NCBI GenBank assembly: GCA_963682175.1
Contig: OY821784.1
Coordinates: 30,113,621 to 30,177,620, forward strand
Source: Triglochin maritima
Lineage: Eukaryota > Streptophyta > Magnoliopsida > Alismatales > Juncaginaceae
Direction: 5' to 3'
DNA length: 64,000 nt
Shown here: positions 1 to 9,437 of the stretch, in pieces
Layout of the letters: the number at the start of each line of letters is the position of its first letter
How positions within the stretch are numbered: the stretch's first letter is position 1
Translations under genes and position numbers: made by a program
Notes under the pieces: model-generated
What the model was told of the DNA's origin: nothing
Seen by the model: the letters and a program-made list of their open reading frames with translations, nothing else
The model's database searches: none

Positions 1-479
1 TGCTCGAGGCTCATGAACTCCTTTCTCTTCCCGTACCTGACATGCTCTGGGAAGTACTGCTCATTGAATTCCCCGAGGAACTCATCGCAGCTGACATCTG
101 TCCTGCCCGGAAACACCACTGCAGTCGTGGTTCTCCAGCAGTTGGACGCCTCGCCGCCCAACACGTACGTAGCCAACCCCACCATCCTCTCTGGTGGACT
201 CCCAATCGCTTGGAAGATCTCCTGGATCTTAAAAACCCAGTCATCGGCAGCCTCAGCATCTCCTCTGCCATCAAATGTAGGTGGGTACTGGCGCATAAAC
301 CGGTCGTGCACCGCCCCTACCCCTGTCGTCTCCTCTCTGCCAGACTGACGATCCAAAAGAACGCCCAGCCTCTGCACAGTGTCGAAGAGCATCCGACGCT
401 CCTCCGCCCAATCCATGGCGCCAGTCTCCTCACTGGTACTCGGGCCACGTGGGGGAAGTCTCTTGCGTCTCGGAGGCAT
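1..479 (-). CDS. Tekay-L gag, 5' part, runs off left edge
   Basis: Minus-strand reading from the ATG at 479-477 stays open to the window edge, about 159 codons. The N-terminus is basic (MPPRRKRLPPRG). It is followed by the plant chromovirus gag core: a DRFMRQYPPTFDGR stretch, then DWVFKIQEIF, ATYVLGGEASNCWR, and EFNEQYFPEHVR near the edge. The same blocks occur in order in the gag at 50901-51783, so this is the same family of protein. Gag forms the virus-like particle that packages element RNA in the cytoplasm. The start is supported by its position 130 bp downstream of the LTR and primer site. I see no internal stop in this part. The zinc knuckle, protease and pol would lie to the left, outside the window. 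Confidence 0.85.
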   Translation of the reverse strand, partial: MPPRRKRLPPRGPSTSEETGAMDWAEERRMLFDTVQRLGVLLDRQSGREETTGVGAVHDRFMRQYPPTFDGRGDAEAADDWVFKIQEIFQAIGSPPERMVGLATYVLGGEASNCWRTTTAVVFPGRTDVSCDEFLGEFNEQYFPEHVRYGKRKEFMSLE

Positions 480-593
480 CTACACACGAGACAACATAAC
501 TGGAAATCAGATGATTATGGATGCGTGCTCTAAAATGCAACTATCTAAAGACATCTAAGGTGGCTCCTTTAGACAAGTACGCCGGAACAGACT

Positions 594-605
594 GCTATGA
601 TACCA
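594..605 (-). promoter_or_regulatory. Tekay-L primer binding site
   Basis: On the minus strand this reads TGGTATCATAGC, one base off the initiator-methionine tRNA complement TGGTATCAGAGC that is intact at 50809-50820 and 53754-53765. It lies 3 bases inside the LTR edge at 609, which marks where the 5' LTR ends. Confidence 0.8.
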
Positions 606-1066
606 ATTTGTAACATCCTCAAAAGCGGAAGAAATTAAATTTTTAAATAAACACAACACGAGGATATTACCGAAGAAAAAGACCAACAGGTGCACCAACA
701 TATATACAATATATATCTGAGAGTTTACAAAAGTGTGATTACAACAAAAGCTAAGGAAAAATATACATGTAATCACTCAGACCTCCAAAACAGGGAAAGC
801 AGGATCTGGTCCCGAAGGCGCTCCTCCGCGGTCACCACCTCCTAATGCTGCCTATGACCTGACATAAAACATGAATATGATTGAGTTTCCCGAGAGGAAA
901 CCCCGTATGCCAAACCTCTATAACAATAAATGACTAGATATCTAAAACATGTATGATATGAAGTGCAATAGACAATCAACGTCTCACTGGGTCCCCGGGA
1001 ACTCTCTCCCTACCACAGTAGACACCAAACAGTGACGGGTCCCACGTGTCCTCTAGCCCAACCCTT

Positions 1067-1463
1067 ACACACGTGCCCCAGGCACCTCGGCCGGAAACTC
1101 CCTCGGCGACAACACACGTGCCCTAGGCACCACGACCGGAAATATCCTCGGTCAACACACACACATGTGCCCCAGGCACCGCTGGATTACTCTCAGGTCG
1201 GTATCCTCTGTACCGCTGCCATCTTGAGCTGTCCAGAAGACCACTCTCAGGCCGGCACCGTCACTCCTCTAGGGTCGGAGATCCGTTGCCATTTTGAGCT
1301 GACCCCACACGCGAACCACCCTCAGGCTGGCACCGGTCACCCCACTAGGGCCGGAGATCCGTTGCCTTCTTGGGCTGGCCCGACAACACCCGTGAACCAC
1401 TCTCAGGCCGGCACCGGTCACCCCACTAGGGCCGGAGATCCGTTGCCATCTCGAGCTGGCTTC
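1067..1463. repeat. Tandem repeats inside the Tekay-L LTR
   Basis: There are two degenerate tandem sets. At 1067-1183 a unit of about 45 bp is repeated three times, with the core cacgtgccccaggcacc. At 1192-1463 a unit of roughly 55-80 bp is repeated four times, each starting ctcagg(c/t)(c/t)gg and carrying ggagatccgttgcc in the last three. The Tekay-R LTR has no obvious equivalent. Confidence 0.75.
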
Positions 1464-1494
1464 ACAACACAAGAACACACAAAAACCGTACCAA

Positions 1495-2012
1495 ACGGTC
1501 GAACGAAATCTCCCAACCGGTCGACCGAATCCTCTCAGCAGGACTGGCCCAACCAACAAAACTGTCAATCGGTCGAACGACAAAGGGGTCCCGTTCGACC
1601 GAATTCGACAAGTAAAAACTCGTGCCACAGCAATATGCACCAACGGTCGAACGACCCAAACTCACCGGTCGACCGAAAACAACCAGTACCAAACCCCAAA
1701 ATCCGCATAGTGCAACGGTCGACCGAAGCATCTCACGGTCGAACCAACTTAAGTTATTTTTAATCGCCCGTCGAACGAGTCAACAAGGCGGTCGACCGTT
1801 TTGATGGTCAACGCCCCCAACCGACTTACAACAATGCTTTCGGTCGACCGACAAAGGGGTCCCGTTCGACCGAAAACACGCAGAGCCTTTTCTCCCTTGA
1901 TCAAACGTACCACCGGTCGACCACTCGAAGAGTATCGTTCGACCGGTGCAAGGGTTTCCGCCCAAAATTCCCTACAACGGGTCGACCGAACCATGCCACC
2001 GGTCGACCAATT
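1495..2012. repeat. CGGTCGACCG dyad array, Tekay-L LTR
   Basis: About 16 copies of the 10-bp palindrome CGGTCGACCG or one-arm variants (CGGTCGAACG, CGTTCGACCG) lie in about 520 bp at irregular 20-50 bp spacing. The core is a SalI site, GTCGAC. The same motif is arrayed in Tekay-R (49165-49632), the solo copia LTR (20960-21345) and both LTRs of the full copia element. Its role is unknown; a clustered protein-binding site is one possibility. Confidence 0.85.
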
Positions 2013-2092
2013 ATAGTGCAGAACGCATCTGCACGGGTCCGACAAGCCCTCCGGCCTACCGTCGCCCCCCCCCCCCCCCCCCAACACCCCCC

Positions 2093-3269
2093 TGATGAAG
2101 ATTTAAATTTATACCGCAAGTGCACGGCCGCGATGAAGCGGTGGCAAGTACGGGTCGTACACAAGGAGGGAGAGATTTCGTTATTTTTGTTGTTTCGATT
2201 GATGGGAAGAAGTAGAGAAGAATCAATTTGGGTTTTTGGGGTTTTTGGTTTAATTAACTAAACTACGAAACAAAAGCAATTAAAATTAAAACAAGCACAA
2301 AGAAGAGAATTCCGTCGGGTGGAGGTCTAGACTTAGGTTTAGATTGGAGAATGGAGAAACTTGAAATAAATCATGTTAGTTATGAAGCATTACAAGATAA
2401 ATGATTTAACATAAACTCAAGTAATCAAAATATACTAATCACGAACTTAAAACAATAACATGCATTCATCTTCTCTACCCCTAATTCCATCACCTCCACC
2501 CTTTGGAAAGAGTTAGAAACTCATGGAGGGAGGAAGAAGAAAGGATCCTAGAGACATTAAAAGAAAATAAAAACAAAACAAAATAAAACAGAAATTTATT
2601 ACTAATGATCCAAGACCAAAGGTTCAAAGATGTGTTACATTCGTCCTACAGGGCTATTTATAGCCGATACAGGGGATATCAATACATAAAAGGATAGTAC
2701 ACGCGTCAACCCAACACTGGACAAAATTGGAGCACACAGATCCTCACTGGTGCGGCGAAATCGCCGCACAATGCATGGGAGATGCGGTGGAATCGCCGCC
2801 CAAGTCAAGGATTTCGCGCCCGGATTTCTGTGGTGCGTTTATGGCATGATTTGATCTTTATTTGCGCGTCTGGATGGATTCTTTCCATTCTTTTAAACTC
2901 CGGATTAATTCCTTCCATTGTTGGAGATTTATATTTGACTTTTCTTTTGACTTTTCCAACAAAATAACTTGATCCTTTTCTTTTGCAATCAGGTCCTTGG
3001 TATTTTGCAATTAAGCCCTTGACCTTTTTGTAATTAGCTCCTTGAATGCTTTTATGCTTGGATGCATTTCCATTTGAAACCCGATAAACTTGAATTCGGT
3101 CTTTATGATAGAAATGAATCTTTTGCACACGTTTATGCTCGGAATGTGGGTAATTTGCATTCAGGTCCCTGTATTCTGTAAATACGACTAAACATATACC
3201 TTAGTAGCATTTATTGATATAAAAGTAATCTAAATGAAAGACATATGATGCAATGTATGCAATGCATCA
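2093..3269 (-). repeat. Athila-A LTR1 (3' LTR of the array)
   Basis: This is a 1177 bp LTR. It holds a TATA box (TATAAATA on the minus strand, 2654-2663, inside the dyad ggctatttatagcc), a GCGGCG/CGCCGC dyad pair (2751-2800) and a U5 stem-loop at 2127-2142. It differs from LTR2 and LTR3 at four or five sites in its left third (for example g2127, t2157 and the change near 2227). It matches LTR2, but not LTR3, at sites near 2651, 2679 and 2766. Confidence 0.93.
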
Positions 3270-4405
3270 AATACCCCCACACCTAGATTTTGCTAGTCCC
3301 TAGCAAAGCAAAATGTAAAAGAAATGAAAACAGGGAAATCCTAACTCACTTTCGTAGGAATCACGGTTGCACTTAGCATGTGCAACAAGCCTTTAAACCT
3401 CCAAGTTGCCTTAGAGGACGAGTTTTGTCTCGTGAGGGTTTTCAGTTGACACACCCACAAAGTCTTAATTCAACATTCCATTAATAGCTCTTAATATTTC
3501 TGCCTTAACCTTATACATCTCACTTAAAGTTGTCGCATGCTCATTATACAGTTCTAACTTATAAAAAGTTTGACTTGGTCTTTATTCCTCCAACATTCAC
3601 ACCACTAACCCCTCTACACATGTTATCACATAAATTATTTTGCACGCCTCCTCTGGTGGTGAAGTATCATTTGGATCAACCATGGCATGGATCATTCCTT
3701 TAGCTTTGGGCCTTGAGTATCTTAAAGTATTTATTTATTTATTTTTTATTTTTTTTCCCCGTGATTCAACACATTTGCTTTTCTTTTTAACACTTATACC
3801 CTTTTTGCATTCGTGTAGCGAGTTTGGTCGATAATCCCGAGCTGGCAGACTCAAGTTACCGGGTTTCAAGATACCCCTACGGACCAGTGACTCGAAGGCT
3901 TGGGCTTTTGTAATCATTTTGCAAAATGTTTTTTCCTCACTTTATTTTTATTTTATTTTACTTTTATTTTCCTCAAGGCTTAATTGCTATTAGAAGTCCA
4001 CACTTCCCGGTATATTTTCCTCAACCTCTGCTTTTTATCAACCACTTCAAAGATTTGATTCATCCAATTTAAGTGCATACATGTCTTACAAGGGCCATGA
4101 GTTATTTCTTTGGAACTTAGATTTATGTCATAATTTCTACAAGCAGAACTATATAATAAGGAACAAAAACTTAATGCAATTTGTACACGGGTTTTGGCAG
4201 TTCAATCTTAAGCTATGTCATAGAATATTGAATTTTTTTTTTTTTTTTAAATAAAGCAGAACAGAAAATCAAATAGATAGATATGTACATAAATAAACAC
4301 CCCCCCACACCTAAATCATGCATTGTCCTCAATGTATGCATAGATTAAATAAATGCACTTATTACCTGCGTCGGCTTGCGGTAGAGGGGTTGAGTTTGCT
4401 CAAAG
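3270..4405 (-). other. Athila-A 3' noncoding region, copy 1
   Basis: This 1.1 kb lies between the gag-protease stop and the 3' LTR and has no convincing coding sequence. Next to the LTR is a polypurine tract (GGTGTGGGGGTA on the minus strand, 3272-3283) and a perfect 8-bp hairpin with a 3-base loop (3289-3307). Next to gag is a second polypurine-like run (4299-4312) followed by the hairpin cattg-tcct-caatg (4321-4334). Several noncoding blocks here, such as the one around 3345-3400, also occur in Athila-B (29005-29060 and 33510-33560), so the region is conserved across families that differ greatly in coding content. Confidence 0.75.
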
Positions 4406-6934
4406 TCAACCATAATCAGAACTGGATTGAATGACACCATGTTGGTGCATGTATCCAGTTGAATTGTTCCCCATGTTGACTTGAGGAAAAGATTCCACTC
4501 TTCTCACTTGAATTGGTTCGCTTGTTTGCTCAAGTGATGGTGGTTGGGTAAATGAATTACTCCCTTTTTTCTTACTTCCTTTTTGCTTATGTGATGATTT
4601 ATTTGATTCAGAATTCTGATAAATACGTGCTCTCATCACAACATCACTTGGGTTGCATATTATTTCTGGCTCATTATCAATATGGAAGATATTAAATTCT
4701 GCTTTTAAGTTCCCGAAAGATAATTGCATGAGCCCATTTCGACAGTTTATTAATGCTTCCGAAGTGGCTAAAAAGGGTCTACCTAGAATTACAGGGATTT
4801 GTCGATTAGGATTTACAACAGGTTCAGTATCAAGTACGACAAAATGCACTGGATAAATGAAGTCACCAACCTTAATCAAAACGTCCTCTACTACACCTCT
4901 CGGTTTCTTAACAGAACAATCAGCGAATTGGAGGGTTGTCCTAGAGGGTTTCAGCGGACCAAGGTTGAGTTGCTCGTAGACAGAAAATGGGAGCAAGTTA
5001 ACGCTTGCACCAAGGTCTAGAAGGGCTTTATTGATAAACGTATCTCCTATTGAACATGAAATTGTGGGACACCCCGGGTCCTTATATTTTATAGGATATG
5101 TGTGGGAAATAATTGAGCATATGTTTGCAGTTAAGAACGCCTTCTTTGGTACATTCGTTTTTCTCTTCTTAGTGCACAAATCTTTTAAGAATTTAGCATA
5201 AGCAGGTATTTGTTGAATCATATCTAAGAGTGGAATATTCACCTTAACTTGCTTAAATACTTCCAGGATTTTCTCTATTTGTGCACTAGAGTTCTTTTTG
5301 AGTCTATTGGGAAATGGGGCTTTAGGCACATAGACTCGCTCAGGTTCAGGTTGAGCCACAGGTTCAGATTGGGTGGGTGGATTGGGCTTTTCAATTTGGA
5401 CGTCGGGTTCAATGGTCAAGTCATATGTGGGTGCTTGATGGCTAGATTGATTAGTCATTCTAGGGTTTACCACATTATTGTCAATTTGTCGTCCGGACCG
5501 TAATGATACTACAGCATTGATTTGTTGAAACGGTCCTTCCTCATTAACCATTTGAACCGGTCTAGGGTTGTTAGTTCCTGAAGGTGGTTGATAAGATTGA
5601 TATTGATTATTAGTTCTTGGGTTCACCTCAGGTTGACTTGGTAATTGGCCCTTTTCTCTTTCACCTATTATCTGTGCTAATTGGCTGACCTGTGTCTCTA
5701 GCCTTTGGAATGATTGGTTGGTTGTTTGTATAAAAGTTGTCATTAAAGTTTCTAATTTTGTCAACCTAACCTCATGATTTCCATTGTTATTACCCCCAGA
5801 TGATGTATTATTTTGGTTATATGGGGTTTGTTGTTGTCTAGGAGGTTGTCCTTGTTGGGTCCACAAAAAATTGGGATGATTACGCCAACCTGGGTTATAG
5901 GTTGATGCGTAAGGATCATTTCTAGAATTGTTAAATGTGGCATTAACATGTTCCAGGTCCACACAGTCCTCCATTAAATGACCAGTCTGACCACATCTAG
6001 AGCAGGGGATAGACAAGGGTTGATTCATTCGGGATTGATTTTGTAGCTCTAGACTTTCCATTCTACGCATTAGGGTAGCTAGTTTTGCCTCAGCCGCTAT
6101 GTTGGAGTCTACAGCTAAGACACCTGGTCGGGGTTGACTCGCTATCCTAGATCCAATACTCGGGTTGATGGGTGTTCTAGCATTGTCCTATTGCATACTA
6201 TTTTCAGCTAAATCCTCAAGAAAAGTCCAGGCATCATTTTCATTTTTGGACATGAAGTTCTCTTGGCTCACAGATTCTAGCATAACTCTAGATGTGGGTG
6301 TCAATCCCTCATAAATAATTTGGCATAATTGCCACTTCGGTATTCCGTGATGAGGGCATTGGGTCAAGACACTCTTAAATCTCTCAAGATAGGAATAGAA
6401 CGGCTCGCTCTCAGACTGAACGAATGCAACAATTTCATTCCTAATCTTCATAGTCTTATGGTTGGGGAAATATTTTTTTAGGAAAACTTGAACAAATTCG
6501 GCCCAACTTCTAATAGATCTTTCGGCTAGACTATATAGCCATTTCTTAGCATCGTCTTTCAGTGCTAGAGGCACGAATTTCAGACGCACTGCCTCTTCAG
6601 GTATATGCCGGTATTGCATAAGAGAGCAGATTTCCTCAAATTCTCTAAGGAAGAGATATGGATCTTCCCTAGAGGTGAACTTAGGCAGCCTACTCATGTA
6701 TTGTGCCTTAAGTTCGAAGTCGCGACCCGGTATGGTGGGCATGACGATGCACGATGGCTGAGCAGCCATTGTTGGGTAGCACCGATCCCTCAGAGTTATA
6801 GGCTTTGCAACAGGCGGGTCCACTACGTTCTCACCCATTAGATCCGGGTGAGGTGGTGCAACAGGTGGGTTGGGGTTAAGCTCTAGACTGGAATCCAGAT
6901 GAACTCGTGAGAGTCGATTGCTTAAATCCCGCAC
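4406..6934 (-). pseudogene. Athila-A gag-protease, copy 1, split by one stop codon
   Basis: One frame of 843 codons, broken only by TAG at 6190-6188, where the older copy A3 has a Trp codon (SMQW). The N-terminal half is Athila-type gag, with YLFLREFEEIC, LKDDAKKWLYSL and FLKKYFPNHKT blocks. It is followed by a CCHC zinc knuckle (CSRCGQTGHLMEDC) for RNA binding, a Gln/Asn/Pro-rich linker, and a retroviral-type aspartic protease with DLGASVNLLP as the active-site region and VILGRPFL. The frame ends about 1.1 kb before the LTR with no RT following, so this is a gag-protease-only element, the class called TR-GAG. The true start is uncertain: 6934 is a GTG, and the first ATG would give MGENVV. 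The stop is shared with copy 2, so it predates the duplication. Confidence 0.9.
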
Positions 6935-8260
6935 CCAAATCTGAGTGCACCGGTTTGAATTAATTTTTGAATTTGAATTTGAAATTTAAATTTCAAATTC
7001 AATTCCAAGAATCAATTAGTCTTTTTTTTTTTTTTGAATTTTTGAATTTTAAAATTTTTTTTTTAAAGGAAACAAACAATAGAAAGGTAAGGATGAGAAG
7101 GGAAAGAAGACTCAGACGAGAAGGGAAACTTAACTCTAAAGGATAAAAATTAGGGTTGGTCAGAAATTTCCTGAACAAGCACGGTCAAAACAATCCTAGA
7201 CCTAGTGTCACTTAGATCTAGACGACTCCTAACTGGTTGAGTCGAATTGATTTGCTTGATTCACCTCCCTCACCAATGAAACCAAGTTGGCCAGTTAGTG
7301 TATAGCTAGTGGGGGCGCTTCCGACAGAGTCGGTGCCAGTTAGACAACCACGTCGCTTGGAAGACTTTCGTCGACACAAAAACACTTTCTAGACACCAAA
7401 TTGAATTCAATTAGCTTCAGGTCATAGCAAGTCAAACCAATCTCCTCCTTAATTGAGTCCGAGTCCTTAGGGGCCAATGTCTAATTGATTTTAAATTTTA
7501 GGCTTAGGCGACACTTCAGGATTGTGGTTTGTGGGCTACGGGAGGGTGATGAAATCCCCACCGTATCTTTTCCTACGGAGTTGCCCTTAAGATAGTTTAA
7601 CTTAAATCTAGCAAAGATAGTCAAACAATGGTCCTTTTAATGGGGGCAATTGCAAGGTTGTATGCAACTAAATTATATGCTCTAATGCAATCGATAAAAA
7701 CCTCGATACGTACCTTGCCTCCAGCAATCTTCAACAAGTATTAATTTGCAAGAATTTAGCAAGAATAATGCAAGCAAAACATTATATGATGCATGCACTA
7801 AGGTCTTTCTAATTTTGCCAATTTTAGGTCAGAGTTGAATTATTGCCAATTATGGAATTGTAACCCTAACACGTGCAATTCTACGAAAGGAAACTTTTCA
7901 ACTATTCAGATTTTACGAGAAAGGCAAGAAAAGTTACCTCCGCAATGCTCAGTCGGGTTCGCCGCCCGCTCTCGGAGATTCCAGTAGCTCAATGCGACCA
8001 CCCAGAGATGCCGACGACGCCCTCAAAATTTGAAGACCGGAAGACCAACCTGTGCGGCGATTTCGCCGCAAATGCTTCTTATGGGGCGGCGGATTCGCCG
8101 CTCTTTAAGCTCAGAATGCGCTCGTATTTCGCCGCACGCTCTGTTGTCTCCTGAAACACAAATCCAAATACTTAGATCGCGCACAAGATAAACAGGAAAA
8201 ATCGAAAACACAAAAACAATAAAAATCTGCGTCGCCTCCCCGGCAACGGCGCCAAAAACT
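6935..8260 (-). other. Athila-A 5' leader, copy 1
   Basis: This is the untranslated leader between the primer site and gag. It contains T- and AT-rich runs (6955-7070), and three GCGGCG/CGCCGC-type dyads at 8040-8135 close to the LTR. No gene is recognised. A 93-codon open frame over the dyads on the plus strand is antisense and low in complexity. Confidence 0.7.
8237..8254 (-). promoter_or_regulatory. Athila-A primer binding site (tRNA-Asp)
   Basis: The plus strand reads tccccggcaacggcgcca, identical to the 3' end of plant tRNA-Asp including CCA. The minus-strand transcript therefore pairs with tRNA-Asp to prime DNA synthesis. It sits 6 bases from LTR2. Confidence 0.9.
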
Positions 8261-9437
8261 TGATGAAGATTTAAATTTATACCGCAAGTGCACGACCGCG
8301 ATGAAGCGGTGGCAAGTACGGGTCGAACACAAGGAGGGAGAGATTTCGTTATTTTTGTTGTTTCGATTGATGGGAAGAAGTAGAGAAGAATCAATTAGGG
8401 TTTTTGGGGTTTTTGGTTTAATTAACTAAACTACGAAACAAAAGCAATTAAAATTAAAACAAGCACAAAGAAGAGAATTCCGTCGGGTGGAGGTCTAGAC
8501 TTAGGTTTAGATTGGAGAATGGAGAAACTTGAAATAAATCAAGTTAATTATGAAGCATTACAAGATAAATGATTTAACATAAACTCAAGTAATCAAAATA
8601 TACTAATCACGAACTTAAAACAATAACATGCATTCATCTTCTCTACCCCTAATTCCATCACCTCCACCCTTTGGAAAGAGTTAGAAACTCATGGAGGGAG
8701 GAAGAAGAAAGGATCCTAGAGACATTAAAAGAAAATAAAAACAAAACAAAATAAAACAGAAATTTATTACTAATGATCCAAGACCAAAGGTTCAAAGATG
8801 TGTTACATTCGTCCTACAGGGCTATTTATAGCCGATACAGGGGATATCAATACATAAAAGGATAGTACACGCGTCAACCCAACACTGGACAAAATTGGAG
8901 CACACAGATCCTCACTGGTGCGGCGAAATCGCCGCACAATGCATGGGAGATGCGGTGGAATCGCCGCCCAAGTCAAGGATTTCGCGCCCGGATTTCTGTG
9001 GTGCGTTTATGGCATGATTTGATCTTTATTTGCGCGTCTGGATGGATTCTTTCCATTCTTTTAAACTCCGGATTAATTCCTTCCATTGTTGGAGATTTAT
9101 ATTTGACTTTTCTTTTGACTTTTCCAACAAAATAACTTGATCCTTTTCTTTTGCAATCAGGTCCTTGGTATTTTGCAATTAAGCCCTTGACCTTTTTGTA
9201 ATTAGCTCCTTGAATGCTTTTATGCTTGGATGCATTTCCATTTGAAACCCGATAAACTTGAATTCGGTCTTTATGATAGAAATGAATCTTTTGCACACGT
9301 TTATGCTCGGAATGTGGGTAATTTGCATTCAGGTCCCTGTATTCTGTAAATACGACTAAACATATACCTTAGTAGCATTTATTGATATAAAAGTAATCTA
9401 AATGAAAGACATATGATGCAATGTATGCAATGCATCA
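8261..9437 (-). repeat. Athila-A LTR2, recombinant middle LTR
   Basis: This 1177 bp LTR serves as 3' LTR for internal copy 2 and 5' LTR for copy 1. At the sites that separate the outer LTRs, its left third matches LTR3 (a8295, gtcgaacac, caattaggg, aatcaagttaatt) and the rest matches LTR1 (cctacaggg, ggatatcaa, gccgcacaat). The switch lies between about 8545 and 8818. The TATA box is at 8822-8831. Confidence 0.93.

Larger units (their letters stand above)
609..2092 (-). repeat. Tekay-L 5' LTR, 3' portion
   Basis: On the minus strand the LTR ends in GGATGTTACA at 609, the usual chromovirus terminus. Together with 15610-16043 it forms one LTR of about 1.9 kb, interrupted by the Athila-A insertion at 2093. 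Contents include two blocks of tandem repeats (1067-1463), a dense array of CGGTCGACCG-like dyads (1495-2012) and a C tract (2065-2082) next to the insertion point. Open frames crossing this part on either strand are low-complexity products of the repeats and were not taken as genes. Confidence 0.85.

Noticed and set aside
1032..1763. 243-codon plus-strand open frame
   Set aside because: It runs antisense through the Tekay-L LTR; its Pro/Arg/His-rich repeats simply translate the tandem repeats and dyad array. No start context or known domain.
1495..2012. Possible CRISPR-like array
   Set aside because: Repeat units are 10-bp palindromes with irregular 10-50 bp gaps and variable sequence inside a plant LTR; no cas genes and the wrong kind of genome.
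2016..2261. Proline-rich plus-strand frame across the poly-C tract
   Set aside because: It comes from the C run and spans the Athila-A insertion point.
2805..3128. 107-codon minus-strand frame in the Athila-A LTRs (also 8973-9296 and 15140-15463)
   Set aside because: On the sense strand but in U3, upstream of the TATA box, with no known domain and no equivalent in Athila-B. Repetition reflects LTR identity.
7873..8154. 93-codon plus-strand frame, repeated at 14040-14321
   Set aside because: Antisense to the Athila-A leader and built around the GCGGCG/CGCCGC dyads; conserved only because the region is duplicated.
8237..8254. Sequence identical to a tRNA-Asp 3' end, possible tRNA gene
   Set aside because: Only the last 18 bases including CCA are present, at a fixed distance from an LTR. 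It is a primer binding site; nuclear tRNA genes do not encode CCA.
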